From positions 1 through 64,000 of the forward strand of contig JBGCDH010000025.1 in the NCBI GenBank assembly GCA_045105235.1: a stretch of DNA of 64,000 bases. Direction: 5' to 3'. A program made the translations under genes and the position numbers. Below the pieces are notes generated by a model. That model was not told where the DNA came from. It saw only the letters and a list, made by a program, of their open reading frames with translations, and searched no databases. The stretch is from GCA-2684655 sp045105235 (GTDB lineage Bacteria > Planctomycetota > UBA1135 > UBA2386). Numbering within the stretch: the first letter of the stretch is position 1; every line of letters starts with the position of its first letter. Below are positions 1 through 8,778 of this stretch, one piece after another.

Positions 1-61
1 ATCCGGTAGGCGGGCGTCTTCGCGCCCGCAGAATGCCCCTATATCGGATGCACGACACTCG
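1..61 (+). repeat. Dispersed TIR element, copy A (3' part only)
   Basis: This is the 3' part of the dispersed element seen in full at 28126-28308; the rest lies beyond the left edge of the window. It keeps the second hairpin (GCGGGCG at 10-16 pairing with CGCCCGC at 23-29), the shared stretch GCAGAATGCCCC, and a decayed terminal repeat ending at 61. It lies 32 bp past the stop codon of the minus-strand gene that ends at 94, so its 3' end faces a converging gene, as in the copies at 28126 and 42887. Confidence 0.75.
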
Positions 62-93
62 CCGGATCCTGCGGCATACGCACAAGGCTCGGC

Positions 94-2817
94 CTACTGC
101 ACGCGCAGGATCACGGCGTTCGTGACGGATATCCCTGTTGGCGATGTCGCGTCGAGAAGCGCTCCCTGCAGCGTCATCACGATGGGGCCTGGCAGGCCCG
201 GAATCGTCTGGGACCAGGGCGCGTTGGCGGGCGGCAAAAGTGCACCGGCATCGAAGAAAAGCGAATTGCTCAGGCTGAAGAGCACTGGGTTGCTGGGCTG
301 CAAAAACGCCGGAGGGAACAGCATCGTGCCTGATGCGGTGGCAACCTGCTCACCCGGAGTGGGAACACCGATGCGTGCCCAGAGAGCGAACGCGCCGTTG
401 CTCGGCCCCGCGCTGGGAGCCGCGACTTGCATGGTGAAGGGTTGCCCCGTGTAGAGGTCGAAGCGGCGACCAGCGCCGCCGTGTGAGTCGTCAATGGTGA
501 GGACGTTCTCGGGCGTGGCGGCGCCGCCGACACTGCCAGCAGCGACTGCGGGAAGGGTTGGTCCCGTCACCTGCTGCCAATGCTGCAGAAGGTCGATCAG
601 TGCCTGTGGCGTGTTGATCGGCTCCGGCTGGTTTGCCTGGTCGATGGTGTTGGCGCCGTGGCATGAAGCGCAGACGCGCATCTCGCCGGGCTGAAAGGTG
701 AGCCAGTAGCGTTCGCGCACAACACCTTCGCTTGCCGAGTCCGTGAGCTGCCACGTAAGGGCGCGGCTGGCCGGCACGAATGCCGCCATCGAGCCGTCGT
801 CGGCGATGGGCACGCTGCCGGTCGGCGTGTTCGGGTTGTTGGGCATGGCGGCCAAAGCTGCCGGGTCGTGCATTGGTTGCGCGATCACGCGCCGGCCGGG
901 TGACGGCGAGCTGGCGCCGCCGCGGCTGCGCAGATGGTCGCCCTGAAACAGCTGCATGCGAGCGACGTCGTAGATCGTGCCGCTTGCGCCAACGGTCTGA
1001 GTTGTCGTGCCTTCGACGCGCAGGTTGAACGGCTGCTGCTGGTCGGCGTGATCGCGTGTCGTGACGTCGCGCGCAGTGATCAGAGCCAGGTCGCGCTGCT
1101 CGAGATAGTCGCGCAGCATCGCCGGGTTGACGCCGGCTTCGGTGAATGCGATTTGCTCGGGAGTGGGCAGCGGCTGGTCGGCTGCCTCGGTTGTCAGCGG
1201 CGGCACGGGGCGCGCGCGCACCTCGACGGGGCTGAGTTCCCAGAGTGGACCCGAGTAGCTGACCATGATGTCAGGGGACCACCAGCTGACCGTTTTGCTG
1301 ATGCCGCTGGTCAGTTCGGTATCGGCTTCATAGTAGGCGCCGTTGGCCACGAGTGTGCGAAGGCGGAAGTCGAACGGTGTCTGAGGCTGCGATGGGCTGC
1401 CGGAATTGGTCGTTGAGCCGGTGTAGTTCGTGTGCGCTGCGATCAGCGAGCCGTCGCTGAGGGCACAGGGGTCGCGGTACTGGCCGGAGTGGTTGGGGCC
1501 AGGAGTCGATGTCTGGTTATGCGTGTCCGGATGCGTCAAGTGCTCCGCCGTGATCTGATCCGGGTTGGTGCCGGGAGGCGCGGTCAGCGCGACGATCTGG
1601 CCCGCGGAGTGTGAGTAAAACTCCGGCGCGTCCGTGGCGTAGTAGCGGCCGGGTTGGGTGGGGTCTTCGTCGATGTGAAAGAAGTTGAGCAACGAATTCC
1701 GCACCGAAGGCGGCACATAGAAATCGTGCACGTTCGGGTCGCCGTTGATCGAGAAGTCAAAGTAGACGTGCAGCTCGTGGCGGCCGATATGGTTGAGGGT
1801 CTCCAGGCCGCTGCCGTCCTGAAACATCTGCCACGGGAAAAAGTGATTGAACTGGTGTCCGCGCAGGTTGGTGCCGGCGAGTAGGTCCGTGCGAGACGGG
1901 CGCGGCTCGGGGAAGACTTCGTCGTTGCTTGCGGTTGCCACCGAGTTGCTGGCTTCGCTGCTCCAGTTGAACGTGCCGTAGGTCGGAGTTACCGAATCCG
2001 CATCGGCGAGCTGATCGCGCTGCAGGTGGTCCCACTGCGTGAACATCACTCGGCCAAAGCTGTCAACGATTGGCGTAAAGTCCCCGGATGGCGCGTGGTT
2101 GAGCAGGCGTAGGTCGCCGCTGCTGGGATCGAGGCTCCAAATTCCCGAAACGATCGGAGTGGACTCGTATTCGTCGAGCGGCGGATACATGTGTGCGCTG
2201 CCGTCACGAACGCGATCGGATGTAAACAAGATGCGGTCGTCGGACCCGTAGCACGGGCTGATGTTGTTGCTGTTGCTCGGCTGGTTGGCAACCACCGTAA
2301 TGACTGGCGTATCGGTCTGGCCGAGGCCGGTGATCTCGTACAAACGCCAGTAGTAGGTCAGGTGTTGGTACTGTTGCTCGGTTGCGCCTTGCACCATCGC
2401 AAAGACCGCGCGCGTGCCGGACCAGTGCACGCACGGGTCGCGGACGGCGATTGACGATGCACCCTGAAAGCCGGAGTTGCCGTAGCCCGCGAGCTGCGTC
2501 AGGTTGCGCTGGGTGCCGTCTGGATAGCGGATCCACAGGTCTCCACCGCGCGCGACGGATCGGATGTTGCCGCGATGGTTGCCAAACGTGGAGCCGATCG
2601 TGATGAAGTCAAACGGCACTGGAACCTGCGTGACGAACAGGATCGGGTGCGGGGTTGTTACGTTTCCTTGCGCCGTGGCCCGTTGGGTGAGGGTGGCAAG
2701 CAGCATGACGGTGGCGAGCGCGAGTGCTCGGCACGCTCGTTTGGGGTGCTGTTGCGCAGCTGCGACGGCGGGATGAGCAATCGAGTAGGCGGGCGTTGGC
2801 ATTTTTGTCGACCACAT
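94..2817 (-). CDS. HzsA-like secreted beta-propeller protein with one c-type heme site
   Basis: The 907-residue product begins with a long signal peptide (hydrophobic core about residues 30-48, ending ATAQG). The opening segment ILFVTQVPVPFDF and later blades such as ILFTSDR resemble the TolB-like propeller of hydrazine synthase subunit A relatives found widely in planctomycetes. A single CASCH heme-binding motif lies near residues 716-720. The C-terminal 150 residues look like a beta-rich domain common to secreted proteins of such genomes. It is probably periplasmic or extracellular and its substrate is unknown. No hzsB, hzsC or other anammox gene is nearby, so hydrazine synthesis is not implied. 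A second ATG at 2802 is an equally good start; neither has a clear ribosome site. Confidence 0.75.
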   Translation of the reverse strand: MWSTKMPTPAYSIAHPAVAAAQQHPKRACRALALATVMLLATLTQRATAQGNVTTPHPILFVTQVPVPFDFITIGSTFGNHRGNIRSVARGGDLWIRYPDGTQRNLTQLAGYGNSGFQGASSIAVRDPCVHWSGTRAVFAMVQGATEQQYQHLTYYWRLYEITGLGQTDTPVITVVANQPSNSNNISPCYGSDDRILFTSDRVRDGSAHMYPPLDEYESTPIVSGIWSLDPSSGDLRLLNHAPSGDFTPIVDSFGRVMFTQWDHLQRDQLADADSVTPTYGTFNWSSEASNSVATASNDEVFPEPRPSRTDLLAGTNLRGHQFNHFFPWQMFQDGSGLETLNHIGRHELHVYFDFSINGDPNVHDFYVPPSVRNSLLNFFHIDEDPTQPGRYYATDAPEFYSHSAGQIVALTAPPGTNPDQITAEHLTHPDTHNQTSTPGPNHSGQYRDPCALSDGSLIAAHTNYTGSTTNSGSPSQPQTPFDFRLRTLVANGAYYEADTELTSGISKTVSWWSPDIMVSYSGPLWELSPVEVRARPVPPLTTEAADQPLPTPEQIAFTEAGVNPAMLRDYLEQRDLALITARDVTTRDHADQQQPFNLRVEGTTTQTVGASGTIYDVARMQLFQGDHLRSRGGASSPSPGRRVIAQPMHDPAALAAMPNNPNTPTGSVPIADDGSMAAFVPASRALTWQLTDSASEGVVRERYWLTFQPGEMRVCASCHGANTIDQANQPEPINTPQALIDLLQHWQQVTGPTLPAVAAGSVGGAATPENVLTIDDSHGGAGRRFDLYTGQPFTMQVAAPSAGPSNGAFALWARIGVPTPGEQVATASGTMLFPPAFLQPSNPVLFSLSNSLFFDAGALLPPANAPWSQTIPGLPGPIVMTLQGALLDATSPTGISVTNAVILRVQ

Positions 2818-2942
2818 GGCAAGTCTGAGGGCACGGACGGGGAATCCTTCTCCACCAAAGTGCTACGCGCGCAGTCGTGGGCGTAGGCTCGGCTTCCGCG
2901 CGCTTCGAATCCGCGACATCCATAGGATCCTTCCGCAGGCCC

Positions 2943-3698
2943 ATGTTGAACCCAATCAGAGACCGGCATCGCACCGCCGTCGCCGAAGCGCTCCGCCAAG
3001 CTCTCGCGGCGATCACGCTTCAAGCTCCGCAGGCAAACCGTATCGCCCGCGAAATGCTCGTCGCGAGCATCTTGCGTCCGGCGCTCACTAGCCAAGTGAG
3101 CATCGCCGGCGGCAAGCTGGTCGACGCAGTGGGCGGCGTTTCGCATGCCATTGACGTCATGGTGTATGCGTCTGAGATCGCCCCGCAGGGGCTTGTCGAC
3201 GTGTCCGCCGCCGCCGCTTCGACCGTCGCTGCGGAGGCTGGCCTACACTGCGTCAGTGCCCATGCAAATTTGACTTCGGCGGCCGTGAGAGAAGCCTGCG
3301 AGGCGGCTCGCAGCGTTCGTAGTCTGCACTTTGGTCCGACGCACGATGCAACCGACGAGCGCGGTCAGACCTCACGATGCCCGCCCCCGAACTTCGCGCT
3401 GTTTGCTGCCGCCAGCGATCTCTCTGGGGATCCGGACGATGAGCTGCGCAGGCTTCGAAAAGAACTCGGACGCCGCGACGCGATGATGATCGACGCGCTC
3501 TGCGTCGTCGGCCGCGGCTATTGGTATCGACAAGACGATCGCTGGCGGCGCTTTGCCGCCACCGCGACGCACGACGAAGTCTTGGCCTACATGGGCGGCC
3601 TCGCCGATGCGGTGCCCAAGATGCTCGCGGCGAAAGGCCGGCCGGAGTTTGGGCACTATCTGGTGCGCGGCTACGGCGACGAGTGTTCACTCGACTAA
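2943..3698 (+). CDS. DUF6602-like protein
   Basis: This 251-residue cytosolic protein has no signal peptide. Its order of motifs follows DUF6602: an N-terminal helical part, then AIDVMVYAS, then a segment leading to SVRSL, then PPPNFALFAA, and finally IDALCVVGRGYWY with a helical tail. In that family the middle segment usually carries an acidic/lysine pair like that of PD-(D/E)xK nucleases. Here that stretch reads VAAEAGLHCVS, so the lysine seems to be missing. I chose the ATG at 2943 because the family-like sequence begins there and the upstream codons read as random. It stands alone between a divergent and a convergent gene. The family call is moderate and function is unknown. Confidence 0.55.
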   Translation: MLNPIRDRHRTAVAEALRQALAAITLQAPQANRIAREMLVASILRPALTSQVSIAGGKLVDAVGGVSHAIDVMVYASEIAPQGLVDVSAAAASTVAAEAGLHCVSAHANLTSAAVREACEAARSVRSLHFGPTHDATDERGQTSRCPPPNFALFAAASDLSGDPDDELRRLRKELGRRDAMMIDALCVVGRGYWYRQDDRWRRFAATATHDEVLAYMGGLADAVPKMLAAKGRPEFGHYLVRGYGDECSLD

Positions 3699-3735
3699 CC
3701 GGGGCCTTGACCCGGGTCCAAGCCGCCTTCGCGGC
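3699..3735. terminator. Possible bidirectional terminator between converging genes
   Basis: Two small hairpins lie in the 61 bp between converging stop codons: CCGGG (3699-3703) with CCCGG (3711-3715), and GCCGC (3722-3726) with GCGGC (3731-3735) around a CTTC loop. Neither is followed by a T-run, so this is a weak call from position and pairing only. Confidence 0.3.
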
Positions 3736-3759
3736 AGCTGCTTCCTAGCACGCCGAAAC

Positions 3760-5094
3760 TCAGAACGAGATGTCCCACTGCAGCCGCACGCGGTTGCCGG
3801 ACTTGTCGCTGCCGAGCACGTTGTCGTCGAGCGTCAGGTAGGAGTAGTCGAGCGTGATCTTGTTGTTGTGGCCCGCAATGAACCAGTTGGCAGCGATCGT
3901 GAACTCCTGCCGCTCGTTGTCGATGGCGCGCACCATTTCGTTGGGCTCGCGCACCCAGGCGTAGCGCGCCGCAAGCTCGAGCTCTTCGGGGAAGGTCTCG
4001 AAGGTCTCGTGGAAGAAGTAGCCAAACTGCGAATAGAGGCCGTAGAGGTCGCTTTCGCGGCCAGCAGCACCGTAGGCCAGGCTCTTGTCGGTGATGCTCT
4101 TCCAGTGGCACTCGTTCTGCGTCGAGAAGCCCCGGTATTTGAACGCAAACTCGGCGACCGCCTGATGGATGCGGTGCTGTGCGTTGGCCGCGTTCGAGGT
4201 GCTGTCGAAGCCGTCGAGGTTGCCGCCGCCGCTCGAGGACCAGCGCGTTGCCCGGCCCGTGTGCGAAGCACCGCCAATCGCAAAGCTGCCGGTTGGCGTT
4301 TCCGTGCGCTCGACGTCGGTCTGCCGCAGCGGCAGGTCTCGGCCGAGGAAGTTCCACTGCAGGCGCGTGACATACATCAAGTTGCGGTCGTCGTTGGCGA
4401 CGCCGCGGCCTTCGCCGGTGAAGGCGCCCGCGTAGTAGCGCAGGTCGGCTGCTGTTCCCTTGAAGAGTCGGCCGCGGAAGCCGACGCCCATTTGGCGATC
4501 GACGGTAAAGGTGCGGTTGACGATCGAACGCTCGACGAACTGTTGACGGCCGGAGGAGTCGACACGCTCACGGTTGTAGTCAATCTTCCATTGTCCGGCG
4601 CGGATGCCGAACTCTTCCCACTTGGCCACGTCGATGCGCCAGTCAATGACGCGAGCGCTGGCGTTGGCACCGGAGCTGTTTGAAGAGCGAGTCGGCTGCA
4701 GGTCGACTTCGAAGTAGTACTTCAGCCACGGCTTGTAGCCATGACCGCCAATCTTCATGCGAAGACGACGGGCCTGGAACGTGCTCTCTTCGGGAGCTTC
4801 GAAGTCGTCGACTTGGCGAGGGTCCGAAAGGTAGGGCTGTGTAAATCGCAGCTGGGCACGCCACTGCAGGTTGGTTTGAAAGTTCCCGTCCTTAGATTCG
4901 AGGCGAAAGCCCTTGCTGCCGTAGCTCGATCGGACCGTCGACTCGCGGTCGAGGTAGCGCTCGACCGCGGCAGCAACCTCGGCGTCAAATCGGCTCGTAG
5001 GAGTTTGGCTTTCCGGGGAAGCGGCAGGCTCCTGAGCGCGGAGCGCCCCGCAGGCAGTGAGGAGCGAAAGAGCGAGGGTTAGAGGCTTTGACAT
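3760..5094 (-). CDS. OprO/OprP-family outer-membrane porin
   Basis: The 444-residue product has a signal peptide (MSKPLTLALSLLTACGALRAQ) and then a beta-barrel pattern of alternating aromatic and charged residues. RLRMKIGGHGYKPWLKYYFE and the C-terminal end RVRLQWDISF, with a terminal Phe typical of outer-membrane barrels, match phosphate-selective porins O and P. A short predicted helix before the barrel (VAAAVERYLDRES) may be the oligomerisation or coiled segment common in this family. It would carry anions or phosphate across the outer membrane; specificity cannot be read from the sequence and I see no Pho-box. The ATG at 5094 was chosen over the longer frame because the signal peptide starts there. 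Confidence 0.85.
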   Translation of the reverse strand: MSKPLTLALSLLTACGALRAQEPAASPESQTPTSRFDAEVAAAVERYLDRESTVRSSYGSKGFRLESKDGNFQTNLQWRAQLRFTQPYLSDPRQVDDFEAPEESTFQARRLRMKIGGHGYKPWLKYYFEVDLQPTRSSNSSGANASARVIDWRIDVAKWEEFGIRAGQWKIDYNRERVDSSGRQQFVERSIVNRTFTVDRQMGVGFRGRLFKGTAADLRYYAGAFTGEGRGVANDDRNLMYVTRLQWNFLGRDLPLRQTDVERTETPTGSFAIGGASHTGRATRWSSSGGGNLDGFDSTSNAANAQHRIHQAVAEFAFKYRGFSTQNECHWKSITDKSLAYGAAGRESDLYGLYSQFGYFFHETFETFPEELELAARYAWVREPNEMVRAIDNERQEFTIAANWFIAGHNNKITLDYSYLTLDDNVLGSDKSGNRVRLQWDISF

Positions 5095-5353
5095 CGTCTT
5101 CGCGTGAATTTGGCTTAGCTGTGCTGGCATGCGAAGGAAGTGATGTAGAGACGCTTCGTGTAGGATTCGTTAAGAGGCCGTGGTCCTTTTATGAAGCCTG
5201 GGGCTGTGGTGGCCGGGCGTTGATAGCAGGCCGAGCGGCCACTTGCGCCGCGAAGGGAAGCGGGCCCGAGCTGGGTGGGGCAAACCAGCCGTCGAAGTTC
5301 GCGTGCGCGCGCCGACTTTTGGATCTTGCGTAGGCAGGAATCGCACATTGCCC

Positions 5354-7408
5354 ATGAAGATCTTGCTCCCGTTCTTGTTCGCCGCAGTCGCTGCGGTCGC
5401 CACGGCGACGGCCACAACCGTTGCCGCTCAGACCCCACCGCCCGGTGGTTTTCCCATCGCCGAAGTGCTGGACGTGCCCGTTACCTACAGCGACGGCTAC
5501 CGCACGCTCCTCGACGTGCGCCATCCAGACGTCGTGACGCCGCCGCTGGGTGGCTTCCCGGTGCTGTTGGTCGTTCATGGTGGCTCCGCAAGCCGGAAGG
5601 TCTCATGGGCGCAGTCGGTGGCGAGGCAGGGCGCGAAGCAAGGCTATGTAACGCTTGCCTACGACACGGGGAACAACGGGGCGACGCTGGTCCTGAACCC
5701 GCCCGGGAATCGGTCCGATGAGCGCCGCATGACCGACATGGCGGCGATCCTAGATCAAGCGGAGGTGCAGCTTGGCGCCATGGCCGATGAGACCCGTATT
5801 GCGATCTTCGGCAAGTCGGGAGGAGGCAAGCATGCGCTCTGGGGCGCGTGCTTTTCGGGGCAGCCGCTGCTGGTGCCAGGCAGCGTGACGCAGATGCCGG
5901 TCATCTCGGCGATCCACACGGACATCCAGGTGCTCGATCGAATCGGGGGAACCGTTCTCCAAGGAGCCATGCTCAAATCCGACTGGGTCCGGAAAGTCAT
6001 CCTTCGGGAAGGTCCAACGGGTCCGACCACGGTGCGGATTCTTGCGCGCGACTACGCGGGAATTGTGGCCGTGATGCAGGCGGATCCGATGGAGCTGTTG
6101 CCGCGGATCCAGGCCACGGACGTTCCGATGGCGGTCAGCTATGCCTATGACGACGCCAAGCACTTCGTCAATATCAACGCGGATGTGCTGCAGACAATGT
6201 TGCCGACGACGCCAACGCGTTACCTGCAGTTGACGGGCGGCCACGGCTCCGTGGCCAACGATGTGGCCGATGAACTTCGCGAGGACTTCACGATTCGCTG
6301 GTGTGATCGATGGCTAAAGGGTGTCGGCAACGACGTCATGGCCGAACCGTTCGCCGATATCGCGGTCCTGCCGAGCGCGCCTGCGCGCTATCTCGATCCG
6401 CAGACGGAGTGGCAGCACCGCCAGGTGGAGCATTGGCCGATGCCGCCGACACAGCGTCTGTTTCTGCGCGCGGGCGGCGCTCTTACTGCTCAGGCGCCAA
6501 CCGCGATGGAGGTGGGCCCGACGATCGAGCACCGTGTTGCAACGGGCTATGACATCGTCGACTTCGCGGGCGACAACCTGAATCCGGCGGTTGTGTCGAC
6601 CAGCATTCCGCTGGTGGCGCACTCGTTTGATACACCGCCGTTGCCGGAGCCGCGCGAGCTTCTCGGTCGCACGGTTGTCGAGCTCGATGTCACGACGACG
6701 GGTGCCGACTGCCAGCTTCAGGCGGCGTTGCTCGACGTGGCTCCGGGCGGCGCCTCGCGCTTTGTGACCTGCGGCGTGTCTGCGTTGCGCAATGCAGCGG
6801 CGGGCCGTCACCATCTGCGCATCGAGCTTGGCGACGTTGGCTACGTGCTGCAGCAAGGGCATCGACTGCGATTGTCTCTTGAGAACGTCAACTTGCGCCG
6901 CCAGCCGGGCCACGTGCACTATTTCGTCGCTCCGGACTTCGACGATGTCGACATCGAAGTGATGATCGACCCCGCGTTTGAGCCGTTTGTAGACCTGCCG
7001 CTCACGCTGCCTGGTTCGTCGCTGGTTCCGCGCTTTGGGCGCGCGACGGCGAGTGGTGGATTCTTGCACGAACTGACTCTGGAGGGGGAAGCGTTGCGGG
7101 CCGGCTCGAGCTACCAGATCCTGCTCGGAATCAGCGGCTCGGCGCCGGGCATTCCATGGGGGCCGTGGATCGTGCCAGTGGCGGCAGATGCGTTGACGTC
7201 GACCGGCGTTCTGCTCACCAATACGCCGTTGCTGCAGCAATTTGCCGGCACGCTGGACGTCGACGGGCGCGCAGCGGCAACGCTGGCGATTCCGCCCTCG
7301 ATCGCGCCGCTGCTGCTGGGCCAGCGACTGACGTTCGCGGCCTACGGAATCGATCTGAATGGTGCCGAGTTCGCGACGCCGTTTGCCGAGCTGGTTGTCG
7401 GCTCGTAG
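5354..7408 (+). CDS. Secreted alpha/beta hydrolase with PepX_C/CocE-like C-terminal domain
   Basis: The 684-residue protein starts with a signal peptide ending near TVAAQ. An alpha/beta-hydrolase core follows: oxyanion region LLVVHGGSAS, nucleophile elbow FGKSGGGKHA, an Asp in SYAYDDAKHFV and a His in TGGHGSVAND. A jelly-roll domain (about 390-560: LLGRTVVELDV, HHLRIELGDVGYVLQQGHRLRL) is that of X-Pro dipeptidyl-peptidase and cocaine esterase enzymes. The last 100 residues form another beta domain. The likely role is a periplasmic or secreted esterase or peptidase. It is divergent from the porin gene over 259 bp. The start at 5354 begins the signal peptide; the upstream frame is out of character. 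Confidence 0.8.
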   Translation: MKILLPFLFAAVAAVATATATTVAAQTPPPGGFPIAEVLDVPVTYSDGYRTLLDVRHPDVVTPPLGGFPVLLVVHGGSASRKVSWAQSVARQGAKQGYVTLAYDTGNNGATLVLNPPGNRSDERRMTDMAAILDQAEVQLGAMADETRIAIFGKSGGGKHALWGACFSGQPLLVPGSVTQMPVISAIHTDIQVLDRIGGTVLQGAMLKSDWVRKVILREGPTGPTTVRILARDYAGIVAVMQADPMELLPRIQATDVPMAVSYAYDDAKHFVNINADVLQTMLPTTPTRYLQLTGGHGSVANDVADELREDFTIRWCDRWLKGVGNDVMAEPFADIAVLPSAPARYLDPQTEWQHRQVEHWPMPPTQRLFLRAGGALTAQAPTAMEVGPTIEHRVATGYDIVDFAGDNLNPAVVSTSIPLVAHSFDTPPLPEPRELLGRTVVELDVTTTGADCQLQAALLDVAPGGASRFVTCGVSALRNAAAGRHHLRIELGDVGYVLQQGHRLRLSLENVNLRRQPGHVHYFVAPDFDDVDIEVMIDPAFEPFVDLPLTLPGSSLVPRFGRATASGGFLHELTLEGEALRAGSSYQILLGISGSAPGIPWGPWIVPVAADALTSTGVLLTNTPLLQQFAGTLDVDGRAAATLAIPPSIAPLLLGQRLTFAAYGIDLNGAEFATPFAELVVGS

Positions 7409-7483
7409 CCGCCGCTGCCCACCTTTGCGGAACGGCATGAGGAGCGCCCTGTTTCACGCGCGGTGCAGCCGTAGCGTGGGGGT

Positions 7484-8227
7484 ATGCCTCGCAAGACCCT
7501 GATCCTCGGCGCGACTTCCGCCATCGCCGCTGAGGTTGCCGCCCTGTGCGCCGCGCGCGGCGATCAGCTGTATCTGGTTGGTCGCGATCCCGACAAGCTG
7601 TCGGCGCTGGTCGCCCGAGTTGGTGACGCCGCCGTCGGGCATGAAAGCTGCGACCTGAATGAAGTCGACTGCGCCGAAGAGCGAGTTGCGCGCGCGATCG
7701 CGGCGCTCGGGGGCCTCGACCGGGCGCTGATTGCGCACGGCTATCTTGGCGACCAGCTGCGCAGCGAAGGCGATATGGGCTACGCCGCGACCGTTGTGGC
7801 CACGAACTTTACGAGCGCCGTCGCGCTGCTGATGCCGCTCGCAAATTTCTTCGAACAGCAGGGGCACGGCCACCTGGCCGCAATCACGTCAGTGGCCGGT
7901 GAGCGCGGTCGTCCGCGCAACTATACCTATGGCGCCGCCAAGAGCGGGTTGAGCTGCTACCTGCAAGGCTTGCGCAGTCGGCTCTATCGGACGGGGGTGC
8001 GTGTGCACAACCTGAAGCTTGGGCCTGTCGAAACGCCAATGTCCGAGGGGCATCCGAAGAACTTCCTGTGGGGCGAGAAGGTTGCGGTCGCCAAGGGCAT
8101 CGTGCGTGCCATGGAGCGCCGTTGGCACACCGCGTATCTGCCGCGCTCGTGGGCGCTTGTCATGGCGATCGTGCGCCCGCTGCCGGAGTTTGTGTTTCAG
8201 CGGTTCGGCTTTCTCGCTGGGCGCTAG
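7484..8227 (+). CDS. Short-chain dehydrogenase/reductase (SDR family)
   Basis: This 247-residue protein is a classical SDR. It has an N-terminal nucleotide loop (LILGATSAIAAE), a strand-4 motif in altered form (LIAHGYLGDQ), catalytic Ser in AAITSVAGE, and the Tyr/Lys pair YTYGAAKSG. The LGP-xETPM segment after strand 6 is also typical. The closest well-known relatives by pattern are reductases acting on DprE2-type keto-sugars or polyketide-like substrates, but the substrate is not determined. A C-terminal segment (WALVMAIVRPLPEFVFQRF) could be membrane-associated. Its TAG stop codon lies inside the CTAG of the downstream dispersed element. Confidence 0.85.
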   Translation: MPRKTLILGATSAIAAEVAALCAARGDQLYLVGRDPDKLSALVARVGDAAVGHESCDLNEVDCAEERVARAIAALGGLDRALIAHGYLGDQLRSEGDMGYAATVVATNFTSAVALLMPLANFFEQQGHGHLAAITSVAGERGRPRNYTYGAAKSGLSCYLQGLRSRLYRTGVRVHNLKLGPVETPMSEGHPKNFLWGEKVAVAKGIVRAMERRWHTAYLPRSWALVMAIVRPLPEFVFQRFGFLAGR

Positions 8228-8335
8228 TGCTCGTGTCGTCCCGCGGGTAGGTGGGGCATGATCCGGGATGCGAGGGCGTTCGTCGCAAGGCGTTGCGACG
8301 AACGCATGTGCCATACTTCCTGTCTTCCTGCCTTC
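8224..8335 (+). repeat. Dispersed TIR element, copy B (5' half)
   Basis: From the CTAG at 8224 to about 8335 this matches the 5' half of the full element at 28126, including GATCCGGGATGCGAGGGCG. It holds a perfect 12-bp stem: GCGTTCGTCGCA (8276-8287), a six-base loop, and TGCGACGAACGC (8294-8305). The 3' half and right terminal repeat are absent. The element's CTAG contains the stop codon of the SDR gene. Confidence 0.85.
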
Positions 8336-8778
8336 CCGGGCGCAATTGCCGTAAAAGAGCGGCCTGGGCGAGCTGTTGCTTCGCCGTATACGACGCGTGC
8401 GGCGCACGTGTTTCTGGGAACTCCGGCGCGGCGGCCGGCACCTAATCTGCATGCGGGGCCGCGCCATTTTCTTGGCGTCGGCATCTCGTTGCACAATCGG
8501 TGCGGCCAACCGGCCGTGACAAGAGGCCTGCCGTGCCGATCCGTGCCCCACCGGCGAGCGCGGATGCGCGGTGATGCGCGTGCGCTTCTTAGGTCTGCCG
8601 GCCCGAGGCGCACGGTTGCGCTGCAGCGGCCGTTTCATCACGCGTTCGTCATCTTGGCCAGCATCGAGGCCCTGCATGCGAGTCCTTAACACAACAGGAC
8701 TGTCCGCCGCCGTCTTTGCCCTTGCACGCGTCGCGAGTAGTGGCTCTGGTGGCGGAACCCCAATTGAGCCCACCGCAG
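8336..8778. other. Long non-coding stretch after half-element B
   Basis: I see no credible gene here. The open frames present read as arginine-rich shadow sequence with no family features, and the first of them runs out of the repeat element. No RNA gene, terminator or tandem repeat was recognised. The promoter of the gene at 8779 should lie in this stretch but no clear hexamers stand out. Confidence 0.5.

Noticed and set aside
94..2817. Anammox hydrazine synthase
   Set aside because: Only one HzsA-like gene is present; hzsB/C, hydrazine dehydrogenase and the expected neighbours are absent, and relatives of HzsA occur in many non-anammox planctomycetes.
2895..2925. tRNA-like T-arm (TTCGAATCC)
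   Set aside because: The flanking stem pairs poorly and no acceptor or anticodon arm can be built around it.
6314..7438. 374-codon open frame antisense to the PepX-like hydrolase
   Set aside because: Arg/Gln-rich shadow sequence; the plus-strand hydrolase has clear catalytic and jelly-roll motifs.
8258..8689. Open reading frame starting in element B
   Set aside because: The first codons are the element itself (also open in copy C) and the rest is arginine-rich without family features; the conserved feature there is the RNA/DNA stem, not the protein.
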